Source of the DNA: Nitrosovibrio sp. Nv4
GTDB lineage: Bacteria > Pseudomonadota > Gammaproteobacteria > Burkholderiales > Nitrosomonadaceae
Length of the DNA stretch: 64,000 nt
Direction: 5' to 3'
NCBI RefSeq assembly: GCF_900215485.1
Contig: NZ_OCMZ01000002.1
Span: 1,054,001-1,118,000, forward strand
Each line of letters starts with the position of its first letter. The first letter of the stretch is position 1. A program made the translations under genes and the position numbers. The notes under the pieces were generated by a model, which did not search any database, was not told where the DNA came from, and worked only from the letters and a program-made list of their open reading frames with translations. Positions 1-10,122 of this stretch are shown one piece after another.

Positions 1-3000
1 TATTGTCGCCATCGAACGGTTTCATATTTTGCAACCGCTTCAATTGCTCAATTGACTGCACGTAATCCTGAACGGCTTTTTTCTTCCGCAGCTCAGATAC
101 TTCTCTATCCAACAGAATCTCGTCGGTGGGATCGACAAGACCATCCTCAACGTCAGATTGCGCCTGTCTCAACTCGCGCCGCTTCTGGATGAACTCGACA
201 ACATTTTTATCCTTGGCCAGCCTGTCACGAGTCGCCGCAAGTTTCTTGATGCGCTCATCCAACTCCTGAACGGTCGGGTTGATGTCCTTCATGGCCGCAT
301 TGCGGGATGGAGCGTGCATCGCGTGCAGGAACTCTTCAACCTCCTCATATTTCAGATTACCGTCATGGATAGCCTGAATAAGCGGATCACGCATATCATC
401 ATGGAAGTCATCGGTGCGCGCGCGAACACGGCCAGGATAGTTAATCTCAGCAAGCGATGCGTCCATATCCTCATTCACCGGCCCCGCTTCTTTCTGAATA
501 TCCCGAAGATCCATGAACCGATCCTGGAAGTTGAATATCAGAGAGTCAACGATACGGCTGGTTCTGGAGGGGCCGGATGAGGCGTTATTGTCGGGCCGGG
601 ATGGTTTGCGGCTGAACATCGTTCCGCTCGACGCTTCCCTATAAGCCTCAGCCTGCTTGTCATCAAACAGCGATACCTCGTTCTCCGCCATTCCAACAAC
701 TTCCGCCCCAGCCACCAACTGTTCAACCATCTCATCAGTAAAGGTGAGATTAAATCTCTCCGCGATCCATTGCTTGATGAAGCGCACGAGTTTCTTCCAG
801 CCGTTAAGCGCCTTTGCCCGGTCAATCGACATATCGGCAAGAACTTCCTCGACGGCCGTTTCCTTGGACATGTCTTTGTGCAATCGCATCATCCGGTCCG
901 CGGCATCGCGTACACGCTTATTCGTCGCGTAGATTTGCCGCATGATCGGATCAATACCGGGACCAAACATCTTCCTAAACCCACGGTGACGCGCCTCATG
1001 CATTGTCACCAGGAAAACCTCGAACGCATCATTCAGTTGGTCGGCGACGAGCCATATTTCGTCTGGGGCAGGAATGTAAACGCCACGCACACCCCCTGCA
1101 TTTTGAGACTTGATCTGCTCCTTAACGGCTTTCGGCAAGTCGCTTTGGGTGGCGGCAATATTGATCTTCTTGAACCCGGCTTGTTGCAGGGGCTCAATGA
1201 GTTTCTCGACGCCGGAAACAGAAAGGCCACCGCGATGGGTGGCCTGTTTGGATTTGGTGGATGCTGCTTTTAGGCGCTTACGGGTTTCGGCGATTCTTTC
1301 ACGGTTGAATTTAATGCCTTCATCTGCTATATTAGAATTACTTTGGCCGCGAGCGATGGGGTCGTCCTGACTGGAACTTGCTTCAGGATTGGCAGCGTAT
1401 GCGGGCTGTTTTCCAGTGACAGCGAGTGTGGGTTCGCTCCCACTCCAAAGCACCTTCATCCCTTTCTGTAGTTGCTTCTCAAGATAATCTCGGCTGGTTG
1501 GAAACGCCGTGTTTATCCGGTAATAGTCTCCGTTCTCGCTCGGCTCAAGCTGCACAAACATCACATCTTTCCGGCCATTCTCTACAGCAACAAGTAGCTG
1601 ACGGCCGCTAGCATGAAGAATTTCATTGAAGTTCTTCGCTACATGCGCGACAAAAGATTCAACTGATTCAAACCCGGCGTTCCTAATCTGTTTTCCATGG
1701 TTGGCCTCTATATGCACGAGGCCATGCCCTGAGCCATCAGGCTTGTGTACCCCATGCGCGAGGCGAATGGGCGCGGCCTGGCGCTTAATCTTGCTCCCCA
1801 CTTCCTTGTTTATATGACCAAAGTCAATCCCGCCGTCTGGGGTCTCTACAAAATCCGCCGGTTGTGGCGCGCGACTGAATTTTGGCGCATCAGTAGTTGA
1901 TTCCTTCGCCTTCACCGCCTCCGCAATCTGCCGCAAAATCTTCGCCGCTTCAGCATCAGCCTTCTCGAACGCCTTGGCTTGCAGGCTGAAATACCTTCCC
2001 TCTACTTTCGCATCCGTGCGCTTGCCTTCCATCACTTCCTTGGCGCGTTCAATTGCTTTGGACAAGTCCTTGCCACCTTGTCTGGCAGCGGCCCGGCGCT
2101 TGATAAGGGATTCTACGTGTGAGCGGACGGGGTGGGCGGCTTGTGTCCCTGCGGATGCGCGCTCAACTACCGAATCCTTTTTGTTTGGAAGGGTGTTATG
2201 TACACGCGATCGCTCAACATTAGCCCAGCCGCCATCTTTATCCTTCGCGACCTTTCGAACGGTCACAGACCAATTGCCATCATTCCAATCGAACGACTCT
2301 ACCCGGTCATACGTCCCCCAGTAGTTGCTGCGGATGATACTGCCGGGACGAAAATGCTCCTCCAGTTCGGCGCGCAAACTGGACTTCTTCGGTTTTGGCG
2401 TCTTCTTTGCAGGCTGGACGGCTTGCTTTCCCTCTGCTACGCTTTCATTCCCTGCGGGAGATTTCGCCTCGCGTGACTTGCTTTCGATTGAGGGCTTGGG
2501 CGCGGGGCGGGTCTCCCTGGCAGGACCAGATTGCGATATGGGATTCGTCGTACCGTTCGTAACTGACTGATCTATATTCGATGTCGGAATCACGACATCG
2601 GCCTGAGTTTTAACTCCCTCGAATTCGGGGGAATTAGCTGCCCGCTCCGCCATCGCCTCTGCAACCGGCCTGACCTCAACAGTTCCATTCTCCCCCGCCA
2701 CAGCAGCCGCAGCCCGTTCAACTCCCGGCCTTCCATCGGTCGCCACGTCCTGAATAACCGTTCCGTTCGCATCCCGCGCAGTGACAACCTGATCCGTTTC
2801 CGGCTTCTCATCAATCCCATACCCCAGCGCCTCGCCCATGCGATTATCGAGCGCAGCTTGCAGGGTAGCGTCATCGCGATATAGAAGAGTTCCCCGGCCC
2901 GGTATCTCTGCGGCCTGTACGCCTTCCGGTAGAGTGTCAGGCATAGGCTCGCCGGGAGTCAGCAACACGCCAGGCTTACGGCCTTCAGCAAGCGCGTCCA

Positions 3001-4579
3001 TTTGCGCGTTGAGCGTTTCAATGCGCTCGGGAGTTGGCGCGTCAACCATATTCCCGACGTCAGGAACATGGTCAGGCTCTTCATCGAAAACATCATCCTG
3101 AATCGCATCAGGAGCCGCCTGCTGGCTTTGCCGAATCTCGTCAGCCTTATCCTTGCCCGTAGAAATAATGCGGTCTACGGCCTCAGAAGTGGACTCAGGG
3201 GCGTTCGCAATTTCAGGATCAATGCCTTCCGTTGCCCGGCGGCTCAATTCAGCCTGTGCCGCAGCTTTTGCACGCTCTCCGCCACGGGCAGCGGTGTATT
3301 TCAGGACGGAATTGGAAACTTCTGTTATTGGTTTGCCGAGAATGGTTGCTGTGTGATCAGCATCTTCTTGTGCCGGGTTTCCGCGGAATACTGCGCCAGT
3401 TCCGCCGCCCATTACCCCGCCGCCAATAGCGCCCATGGCGCCGCCGAACAGCGTTTCATCTATATTCTCTGGCGTGGTCGGATTGTCAAATGCAGCAAGT
3501 TGCTCGACTGGATTCTGAACTAGCTCTTCCGTGCCTTCCGCCATCATGCCTTTGCCGATGCCCTTGCCGATCGATCCTTTCAGGGTAGTGGCCGCAAACT
3601 TCTCGGCCAACTTCGCCCTACCCTCTTTCGTCATCGCGGCAAGCGCCCAATTCTGCGGACCAAAGCGGGATTCGATAGCGCCCACGGTTGCGGCACCAAG
3701 CGCGGCAACAGCCTTCGCTTTCGCGGAATCCTGATTATTCGGATCGCTCAGAATCTGCTTGTCACGAATACCGCCGAAGGAAGGTAGCGCGGCAATAGCG
3801 GCAGGCCCGAGCCATGACACAACCTGCCCGGCGGCGGCAACCAGCGGCGCAGCGGGACCGGCCAATGGGGATAATGCGGTAATGCCCTGGCCTACTGCTC
3901 GGGCTCCAACAATACCGGCCATGGATGAGGCTGCGTTGCCCGAAGCTTCAGCCACGGCGGTACCGGGCTTGTCGGCAATATCATCAAGGCTATTTACCGC
4001 CGTGGGATTGGCGTCGATGATTCCCTGCCCTGCACGTTTAAGAGCATTGTCTTGATCGACTCCGGGGATGAAGTCGGCGGCGACTTGACCGGCGCCCTTG
4101 ATGCCGGCGCCAGCGGCGCGCGCAGCCGATGCAACAAATCCGCCTTCCTCTTCCGGTTCTGTGTTGGCCAATGCGCCTGCTACAGCCTGTTTATTGCCTT
4201 GCGCCTTTGTATCATTCGCGGCCGCATTGCGAGTTCGCGCAACAATCCCTGTATCCGGTTCGCTCGATCCTTGCGGCGTTTCGGAAGCCATCCGATTGTA
4301 GAAGTCCCGGCGTACCGGAGCGCCTTTGACTTGAGGCGCGGCAAGTCCAGCGGTTTCAGCAGACCGTTCCTCTGCTTGCTCCGCAATACTCTTCTTGGGC
4401 GCGAACATGGAGAGGCCGGCGTCGATGGCGCTCGATACAGCAGACTTGCCCTTCACCATCAGCGAAGCGTCAGGATTAAGGTGCGCTTCATTCTTCTGGA
4501 TAGCGGCGGCGATGTCCGCATCGGACATATCGGCAGGGAATTCCAGCACGTTACCCCAGGCTTCTACACGTTGAACCAT
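1..4579 (-). CDS. Large polyvalent phage protein, 3' end outside window
   Basis: The frame is open from an ATG at 4579 to the left edge, giving at least 1,526 residues. The start overlaps the stop of the upstream gene as TAATG. The N-terminal third is rich in Ala/Gly and amphipathic helices. Residues around 935-1060 contain a stretch with GHGLVHIEANHGKQ and YYRINTAF that resembles the phage barnase/EndoU/ColicinE5-type nuclease domains known from such proteins. Residues 1194-1198 are HEARH, an HExxH zinc-peptidase signature, followed about 45 residues later by an acidic AVEEVLAD segment. Giant multidomain proteins of this kind are packaged in virions and enter the cell with the DNA. The position at the end of the ejection-protein group fits that. 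The exact enzymatic activities are inference. Confidence 0.85.
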   Translation of the reverse strand, partial: MVQRVEAWGNVLEFPADMSDADIAAAIQKNEAHLNPDASLMVKGKSAVSSAIDAGLSMFAPKKSIAEQAEERSAETAGLAAPQVKGAPVRRDFYNRMASETPQGSSEPDTGIVARTRNAAANDTKAQGNKQAVAGALANTEPEEEGGFVASAARAAGAGIKGAGQVAADFIPGVDQDNALKRAGQGIIDANPTAVNSLDDIADKPGTAVAEASGNAASSMAGIVGARAVGQGITALSPLAGPAAPLVAAAGQVVSWLGPAAIAALPSFGGIRDKQILSDPNNQDSAKAKAVAALGAATVGAIESRFGPQNWALAAMTKEGRAKLAEKFAATTLKGSIGKGIGKGMMAEGTEELVQNPVEQLAAFDNPTTPENIDETLFGGAMGAIGGGVMGGGTGAVFRGNPAQEDADHTATILGKPITEVSNSVLKYTAARGGERAKAAAQAELSRRATEGIDPEIANAPESTSEAVDRIISTGKDKADEIRQSQQAAPDAIQDDVFDEEPDHVPDVGNMVDAPTPERIETLNAQMDALAEGRKPGVLLTPGEPMPDTLPEGVQAAEIPGRGTLLYRDDATLQAALDNRMGEALGYGIDEKPETDQVVTARDANGTVIQDVATDGRPGVERAAAAVAGENGTVEVRPVAEAMAERAANSPEFEGVKTQADVVIPTSNIDQSVTNGTTNPISQSGPARETRPAPKPSIESKSREAKSPAGNESVAEGKQAVQPAKKTPKPKKSSLRAELEEHFRPGSIIRSNYWGTYDRVESFDWNDGNWSVTVRKVAKDKDGGWANVERSRVHNTLPNKKDSVVERASAGTQAAHPVRSHVESLIKRRAAARQGGKDLSKAIERAKEVMEGKRTDAKVEGRYFSLQAKAFEKADAEAAKILRQIAEAVKAKESTTDAPKFSRAPQPADFVETPDGGIDFGHINKEVGSKIKRQAAPIRLAHGVHKPDGSGHGLVHIEANHGKQIRNAGFESVESFVAHVAKNFNEILHASGRQLLVAVENGRKDVMFVQLEPSENGDYYRINTAFPTSRDYLEKQLQKGMKVLWSGSEPTLAVTGKQPAYAANPEASSSQDDPIARGQSNSNIADEGIKFNRERIAETRKRLKAASTKSKQATHRGGLSVSGVEKLIEPLQQAGFKKINIAATQSDLPKAVKEQIKSQNAGGVRGVYIPAPDEIWLVADQLNDAFEVFLVTMHEARHRGFRKMFGPGIDPIMRQIYATNKRVRDAADRMMRLHKDMSKETAVEEVLADMSIDRAKALNGWKKLVRFIKQWIAERFNLTFTDEMVEQLVAGAEVVGMAENEVSLFDDKQAEAYREASSGTMFSRKPSRPDNNASSGPSRTSRIVDSLIFNFQDRFMDLRDIQKEAGPVNEDMDASLAEINYPGRVRARTDDFHDDMRDPLIQAIHDGNLKYEEVEEFLHAMHAPSRNAAMKDINPTVQELDERIKKLAATRDRLAKDKNVVEFIQKRRELRQAQSDVEDGLVDPTDEILLDREVSELRKKKAVQDYVQSIEQLKRLQNMKPFDGDN

Positions 4580-5886
4580 TAATCAAAACCTCCGGTGCGA
4601 GGATTGTATTTTCGGACTGCGCCAGCCTTCGGCGCGGGCGAACCTTGACCTGATTGCGCAAGGAAAGCATCAACATCTTTGGCTGATTCTGCGGTAGACA
4701 TGCCAGCTTTCACATTCGCCTCTATGAGCGACATCCTCCATGCTTCGGATGACTTGTCGCCATTCGTCTTAACTTGCCGCCATCCTTCTGCCGGGCTGTC
4801 AACGATCCCCTTCTCAACAAGATACTCAACCATCTGGGCGTCAGAAGGGAGTTTTCCGCCGCGCCCCCCGAGCGCACCAGAATTACGCTCTTCCCTGATG
4901 CTCTTCGTCTCTTCGCCCAACTTGCCAACCTGAGCGTTTCTGACTCTCACGCTTGCATCGTTATCACGTACGCTGGAGTCATAATTCCGAACCTGAGCAT
5001 CTGACACGCTCCGCTTCCCTTCCGATTCGCTACGGTCCATCTGGTGCTTGAGAAATTTATCGACATCAAGTGTGGTTTGCAGCAGGTCGCCAATGTCCAT
5101 AACCTTTTCGCCCGCACCGGAAATATTAATCTTCCACATACGCGGATTATTCGGGTCCGCAGGCGTAGGTCTATCTTCCAGTTTGATCCCGCCCTTTGCC
5201 AACGAGTCAATGGCCTCGTCCACTTGGCCGCGCATCAGTTGCATACCGCCTTCTATCAATCCTTGTTTCTTTGCTGTGTAGGCGCGCTCAAGGAACGGCT
5301 TGAACCTGTCACCCATGCCGTGCGCTTCAGCAATTGCACTCAACCGGTTCAGCTTGTCCGGGTTGCTGAGAAGATCAGTGCCTAGCATTTGCCGGGTTAA
5401 TTCCTGAGTCATATTCGCCGGATCGATTTCTTGCTGCTGTTGCGGCTGTTGTTGCTGTTGTGGACGCGACGCCTGGGCGAGTCCGCCAACTTGATAAGCG
5501 GCCGCATCGTTACCAGCGAACGCCTCGTCTGGAATCTGCACTACACCGCCTTCCGCAAATCGCTTGAGCGATACGAGTCCGCCCTGAGCAAAGCCGGGCA
5601 TGCGCTTGAACCCCGGGTCCATCATTACGGGTTGTTGTGGAGCAGCGGCATTCATGGGCTGACCGCTTCCATCGGTACGAAAGGTCATCAATTCTGCACT
5701 GGTCGCCTTTTTCCATTCCGCTTCACTGGCAGCCGCTTTATCCCGGTCTGCTTTCTTCCACTCATGTTCTGCGGCGTCACGATCAGCAAATCCCTGGCGC
5801 AAATCCATCAAGCCTTTCTGATTCATAAGGCCGACACCAGAAGTAATCCCTTGTGCCAAACCGCCCGCGAATCCACCTGAAGCCAT
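4579..5886 (-). CDS. Probable internal/ejection virion protein, 435 aa
   Basis: I do not recognise a named family. The protein begins with a Gly-rich SGGFAGGLAQG stretch, has glycine-rich FAQGGLVSLKRFAEGG motifs typical of phage internal proteins, and a Gln-rich linker at residues 144-152. A globular segment lies at residues 169-272, and the C-terminal part is helical and charged. It lies between two other likely internal proteins with overlapping start and stop codons, so it is probably translated with them and packaged. Residues 1-20 and 169-272 are clearly similar to the secreted 255-residue protein encoded at 43083-43850 on the other strand of this same prophage, which is unusual and is discussed in the findings. 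Confidence 0.8.
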   Translation of the reverse strand: MASGGFAGGLAQGITSGVGLMNQKGLMDLRQGFADRDAAEHEWKKADRDKAAASEAEWKKATSAELMTFRTDGSGQPMNAAAPQQPVMMDPGFKRMPGFAQGGLVSLKRFAEGGVVQIPDEAFAGNDAAAYQVGGLAQASRPQQQQQPQQQQEIDPANMTQELTRQMLGTDLLSNPDKLNRLSAIAEAHGMGDRFKPFLERAYTAKKQGLIEGGMQLMRGQVDEAIDSLAKGGIKLEDRPTPADPNNPRMWKINISGAGEKVMDIGDLLQTTLDVDKFLKHQMDRSESEGKRSVSDAQVRNYDSSVRDNDASVRVRNAQVGKLGEETKSIREERNSGALGGRGGKLPSDAQMVEYLVEKGIVDSPAEGWRQVKTNGDKSSEAWRMSLIEANVKAGMSTAESAKDVDAFLAQSGQGSPAPKAGAVRKYNPRTGGFD

Positions 5887-7061
5887 TACGCACCCCCTTT
5901 GTTCAGCATTGCCAGTCCACCTGCATTAATGCGATGAATAAAATCTTCCCCGACCAGATTCACGGCTTCCTCATTCAGCACCGCCTCGCCGTTTGATAAC
6001 CTGATGGGCTGCTTGCCCTCGATGCTTGCCGGGATGGAATCGCTCGTACCCGTGCCCGGCCCCGAGATCATCCCGCCTTCCGCATAACCCTTACGCTTCA
6101 ATGAGCCAAGCCCGCCGCTGTACCGCCCCGGCGTCAGCCTGTACGCTGCATTGTGGCGAACCATGCCACCCTTGCGCATAGCCATCAAAGCCATGCTGCC
6201 GCCCATGCCGGCGAGTTGCCCCAAACCAGCAAGTCTTTCTTGATTCGCTTGCCATGACTGAAGTTGAGCATTGTGCTGTCCAAGCATGAGATTGCCCCCA
6301 GCCGTATTTCCGGACTGCGCCCCGCCGAACCAGTTTTGCGCCGAGTTCATCCCGGCGTTGTGTATCCCGGCGCCGCTCGCCATATTTCCGGTTGCCGAGT
6401 TGCCGGCGTTCAAAGCCGCGGCATCAGCGGCTAATCCAGTGTTCGGCATATTCCGGCCAAAGTTGGCAACACTTTGCCGTTGCGACATTCCGAGTAATTC
6501 CGTATCGCGCCGAGCCTTGTTCATTGCTCCCGCAGTATCTTTTGCCTGACCAAGGCTGGCCTCCTTCTGTAGCGCCTGAAATCGGCCTGAATTGGGATTG
6601 ACGCCCATGCGTCCCATTGCGCGTTCGTTCTGCTCGCGCGCGCCTTGATAGCCGAGCCCCACGTCGGCGGCAGCTTCAGCCGCCATGCGGCTTTTGCGTT
6701 CGTCAGAATCGAAGTTATTCGCATCCTGGACCATTTTCTCTTCAACTGGAGCAAAGAGGTCACGGTAGATTTGCCATTGTGATTCGGCGCGGCCAGCATT
6801 CGCATCGCCCGCAGCGATTTGCTGATTGACGATTTTCTCAATGAGAGGATCTTGCTTCGCCGCCCGGTCTTTTTCCCAGGCAAGTTGCTCTCGGGCAACG
6901 GCAGCCTGTTCCTTTCCGAGCTCAACGTTTGATTTAGCGGCCTGGCCAATTGCAGGATCCGGCTCAGGCACGTCAGGTGCGCAGTAGCAAATATTCGGAT
7001 TCAGGAACTCGATGTCACGCAGCCTTGCCAATCTACGCTTTCTCATCTCACGCATTTGCAA
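5886..7061 (-). CDS. Phage structural protein, probable internal/ejection protein, 391 aa
   Basis: The middle of the protein (about residues 40-200) is Ala/Gln/Glu-rich and helical, followed by an Asn/Gly/Ala-rich region. The C terminus carries MISGPGTGTSDSIPA and SNGEAVLNEEAVNLVG, a motif that recurs at the ends of phage tail and internal proteins. It overlaps the stop of the upstream acetyltransferase gene by 14 bases, and its stop meets the start of the next gene. ATG codons at 7061 and 7055 are both possible starts. The assignment as an internal virion protein rests on the motif and on the neighbours. Confidence 0.75.
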   Translation of the reverse strand: MQMREMRKRRLARLRDIEFLNPNICYCAPDVPEPDPAIGQAAKSNVELGKEQAAVAREQLAWEKDRAAKQDPLIEKIVNQQIAAGDANAGRAESQWQIYRDLFAPVEEKMVQDANNFDSDERKSRMAAEAAADVGLGYQGAREQNERAMGRMGVNPNSGRFQALQKEASLGQAKDTAGAMNKARRDTELLGMSQRQSVANFGRNMPNTGLAADAAALNAGNSATGNMASGAGIHNAGMNSAQNWFGGAQSGNTAGGNLMLGQHNAQLQSWQANQERLAGLGQLAGMGGSMALMAMRKGGMVRHNAAYRLTPGRYSGGLGSLKRKGYAEGGMISGPGTGTSDSIPASIEGKQPIRLSNGEAVLNEEAVNLVGEDFIHRINAGGLAMLNKGGA

Positions 7062-7659
7062 CCTCCAATATTTTAGAGAGCCCGTTTTCTGTGTGTCTGT
7101 AACCGATCATCTGGAAAAATCTACCGGCCTTGTTGATTACCTTCACGCTCACGTTAATCTCGCGAACGCCTATCTGTTGCAGCGCCCTTTCCCCGTATTC
7201 GATGAAGCGCATCGCCGTGCGCCCCTTTCGCGCTTCCGGCATTAGGAAAAGAGTATCCTCTCGTGAAAAGAGCGTTTGGGTATGCATCGACTTGCTTACA
7301 TAAACCGAGAAATTCCCGAGCAATCTTCCTTCTTTTCGCAGCGTGAACACAACTGCGCGCCCAGCCCGCTCATGGCGGAAGAAAGTCTCATAGTCCGGAT
7401 TGAATTCAATCGAATGACGGTGCTGTTCCGTCTGCTTCCAGTGCTCGACATGAAGAGGTTTCATTTCCTCCAGAATATCCTCAAGTTTTTCGTGCGCAAA
7501 CACGAACTCGCCGCACTGCTGCGGCTTGATCCGGTCCAGCACATCAAAAGAAACAAGTGTCGGAATTTGGTCGGCGGCGAGCATCAAATCTGCTGCCAGA
7601 TCAGGTGTTAGAGATTGCCCGATATTCGCTTTAAGAATCTCTACTAAATGATGATTCAA
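7048..7659 (-). CDS. GNAT-family N-acetyltransferase, phage-encoded
   Basis: The 203-residue product has a GNAT fold: beta strands with GNFSVYVSKS, then the acetyl-CoA binding segment MPEARKGRTAMRFIEYGERAL, then a strand and helix with VKVINKAGRFFQMIGYRHTE. It would transfer an acetyl group from acetyl-CoA to an unknown substrate. The start is a TTG at 7659 preceded by GGAG at good distance. Acetyltransferases of this type are often found among podovirus structural genes, where they may modify virion or host proteins; the substrate cannot be told from sequence. Confidence 0.8.
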   Translation of the reverse strand: MNHHLVEILKANIGQSLTPDLAADLMLAADQIPTLVSFDVLDRIKPQQCGEFVFAHEKLEDILEEMKPLHVEHWKQTEQHRHSIEFNPDYETFFRHERAGRAVVFTLRKEGRLLGNFSVYVSKSMHTQTLFSREDTLFLMPEARKGRTAMRFIEYGERALQQIGVREINVSVKVINKAGRFFQMIGYRHTENGLSKILEVANA

Positions 7660-7703
7660 TCGGCTCTCCTTGCGATAACATATTGTAACATAATAGTAAT
7701 TCC

Positions 7704-8048
7704 TTAACTATCGAATCTATTGATAAGACTTTCGAGCGAGCTTCTTACGCTATTGACATATGAATAAAGCGCCTCGCATTCGGCTTTTGTCGGAATGGTG
7801 GAGAAGGTCAATTCCTCAAATTTAGGTACAGTGATTTTGTTACCGCGACGCCCTGTGAGAATTTCCAAAAGGGTTTTGAGCCACGGCGCGGTTCCGACTG
7901 GAATGCCAGGTTTCTTGATTGCCGTCGATACCGCCATCGATGACAGGAACGCATCGGCAACGATTCCTTTGTCAACCGCTTTGCCCGCGAAGCTACCCCT
8001 CCGGCGTATTCCATATCCACCGGAACCTAACCTTGATTTAGATGCCAT
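7704..8048 (-). CDS. Hypothetical phage protein, 114 aa
   Basis: I do not recognise this protein. The N terminus is basic and Gly-rich (SKSRLGSGGYGIRRRG), the rest mixed alpha/beta with a C-terminal helix. The ATG at 8048 was chosen because it overlaps the end of the HNH gene by only 11 bases; upstream in-frame codons would extend it further into that gene. It stands between a homing-type endonuclease and the acetyltransferase in the late region, so a virion or assembly role is possible. Confidence 0.6.
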   Translation of the reverse strand: MASKSRLGSGGYGIRRRGSFAGKAVDKGIVADAFLSSMAVSTAIKKPGIPVGTAPWLKTLLEILTGRRGNKITVPKFEELTFSTIPTKAECEALYSYVNSVRSSLESLINRFDS

Positions 8049-8526
8049 GACTATTAGTCTGATCGCCGCCAAGATACCGTGCGGCTTTCATCAGGACACT
8101 CGCATCTTCGTCGAAACCGCCAAGCCCTGTATTGCATCCATGACACAACAAGCCACGCACTACTCCTGTGGCGTGATCGTGGTCAACATGAAGCTTCTTG
8201 CCTACACCATTTTCAGGTGGCTTGCGACAAATGGCACATAATCCATTCTGCGCAGCCGCCAAGGCATCGTATTGATCCACAGTCAGTCCGTAGCGACGCA
8301 AGTTATACCTTCGCTCGCGTTCTCTAAATGCTGCTTTGTCTTTTGCCTTTTCTCTTTCCCGGTATTCCGCCTGCGCTTTAGCCGAATACTCTTTGTATTC
8401 AACAGTGCCGCGGATTTTCTTTTCACAATCTATGCATCGCAAACGGCGCCCACGTGCCGTCTTGGCTTTCCAAAACTGCTCGGGCGTTTTTTTTAGCTTG
8501 CATGTTCCACAATCAAGTAATGGCAA
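8038..8526 (-). CDS. Endonuclease VII-type HNH protein
   Basis: The 162-residue product has a C-terminal recombination endonuclease VII domain: paired CAICRKPP and CHGCNTG zinc-binding motifs around the LHVDHDHATG catalytic His-Asp core (residues about 95-140), plus YGLTVDQYDAL just before it. An N-terminal CGTCKLKK/CIDCEKK zinc knuckle and a Lys/Arg-rich helix would bind DNA. The start is a TTG at 8526, overlapping the end of the tail-fibre gene by 14 bases. Such free-standing HNH genes inside structural operons often behave as homing endonucleases; a role in resolving branched DNA at packaging is the alternative. Confidence 0.85.
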   Translation of the reverse strand: MPLLDCGTCKLKKTPEQFWKAKTARGRRLRCIDCEKKIRGTVEYKEYSAKAQAEYREREKAKDKAAFRERERRYNLRRYGLTVDQYDALAAAQNGLCAICRKPPENGVGKKLHVDHDHATGVVRGLLCHGCNTGLGGFDEDASVLMKAARYLGGDQTNSHGI

Positions 8527-10060
8527 AGCGATCTCCGGAAGTCGGGCTTGTGGTCAAAGCTGTTACTGTGATCGTCGGCGTGGCAGATGCCGTGCTGGCG
8601 GTAATGTCCGTGCTTTGGCCGCGTAGCGCTGCGGTCGTCGTATCGTCCGCGAAGGTAAGTAAGCGACCTTTGAACTGATCGGCAACCGATGCGGCGGGAG
8701 TTACTGATGATGTGACAATACTGGTTGTGGTTGATCCAGACCCCACCGTCCCGATCACATTACCCTTGACCGCCCGTTCGAATGCATTGAGCGTTGTTGT
8801 GGAGTTATTAATCGCTGACAGATTGCCGTCCATGCGCCCACCAACAAGGGCAGCGGGTAAGCGGGTTTGAATATCGTTTGTATCTGCCTGGATGCTTGCG
8901 GTCTCAGCCTTGATTGCCGCAATCTCCGTATCCAGCAGATCATCAATCGCATTGACGCTGGCCTGAGTTGCGAGTGCCGTTAAGCCCGCGCCCGCCGCGC
9001 CGATTACAGCGGTGTCCACTAGGATCGCGTCAACGACTGTCTTGATCGCTGCCACTTCGGTATCAATCAAGTCGTCAACCGTGTCAACGCTCGTCTGTGA
9101 AGCTCTGCTGGATATAGTGGCATTGATGTTATCGCCCATGATCTTGCCAGCCGTGCCAGCGCCATACGCACCAGGTAAGGCAGTTGCCCAAGGATCACCA
9201 GCGGAACCTGATGCATTCAGAGCATACCCTGTGCTGCCAGCGGTCAAGTGGCCGGACAGAACCTCATCCCATACCGCATCAGCAATCCCGGCTTCGGTCA
9301 GGCTTCCTCCGCCTACCGTGCTCACCTGCGCATCAAGGTTCGTTTCGATCAGCAGGCCATAACTGCCGGCGCTACCGTAGGTAGCTGTCGCCGCATCCCA
9401 TACCGCCGTAGCTACTACGGAAGCGCCCATGTCAACCAGGCCGCCAGCAGTGATGGACATTGCGCTGAAATTCGTCGGGAATGCCTGGGTAAGCGAATAT
9501 CCGGTTTTACCAACGTTCCAGTCGCCCTTGCCGTTAAGCGCACCAGCGGCGATGCCGGCAGCCGTAATCCACCCAGCAGTAATGGACGGAAGATTGGTTA
9601 GATTTGTTACGGTCGTGATCGTGCCGGCAGTAATATTCGTCGGGCTCGCCACGCTTGAGGGGAAGGTAACGCCAGCCGCCGCAGTAATCGTTTGTCCAGC
9701 CAATTGAATGGCGGACACGTCCAGATAATCTGTTCCCAGCACCAGCGCATCGTAAACATTAGCGGGCAGAACCATGAATTCACGGCGAACCGCGAGCGCG
9801 CCCGCTACATGGACGTTTATTTCCAGTTTTCCAAGGGTATTGGTATCTGTCGCATCGAGCACGGTGTAGTAGCGCCCATTGGCGATGTGGGTAGCTCCAC
9901 CTGAATTTTTGCTCGATTCTGTCGTACCGCCTTCTTTCCATAGCTTAATATCAGTGTTGGCAATGGTGAGCGCGGTTTCGGCGCTGTCCCCATCTAGCTT
10001 ATCTAAAAACGGCCCCAGTAAAACCTCTTGACTTGCCGTTGACTGTCTTAACCAAAGCAT
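8513..10060 (-). CDS. Tail fibre/appendage protein, Ala/Thr-rich repeats
   Basis: The 515-residue protein starts at the ATG at 10060, preceded by AGGAG. The first about 110 residues look like a compact virion-attachment domain. The rest is very rich in Ala, Thr, Ser and Gly with repeated units such as VDTVDDLIDTEVAAIKT and VNAIDDLLDTEIAAIKA, which suggest trimeric coiled-coil and beta-helix shafts. This composition is typical of fibres that bind the host surface. Which receptor is bound cannot be told. The low sequence complexity makes family assignment uncertain. Confidence 0.75.
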   Translation of the reverse strand: MLWLRQSTASQEVLLGPFLDKLDGDSAETALTIANTDIKLWKEGGTTESSKNSGGATHIANGRYYTVLDATDTNTLGKLEINVHVAGALAVRREFMVLPANVYDALVLGTDYLDVSAIQLAGQTITAAAGVTFPSSVASPTNITAGTITTVTNLTNLPSITAGWITAAGIAAGALNGKGDWNVGKTGYSLTQAFPTNFSAMSITAGGLVDMGASVVATAVWDAATATYGSAGSYGLLIETNLDAQVSTVGGGSLTEAGIADAVWDEVLSGHLTAGSTGYALNASGSAGDPWATALPGAYGAGTAGKIMGDNINATISSRASQTSVDTVDDLIDTEVAAIKTVVDAILVDTAVIGAAGAGLTALATQASVNAIDDLLDTEIAAIKAETASIQADTNDIQTRLPAALVGGRMDGNLSAINNSTTTLNAFERAVKGNVIGTVGSGSTTTSIVTSSVTPAASVADQFKGRLLTFADDTTTAALRGQSTDITASTASATPTITVTALTTSPTSGDRFAIT

Positions 10061-10122
10061 GGCAACTCCTCGCAAACTATAGTATTATTCGTATTTCCAT
10101 TATCGATGAATGAGCCACGCAT

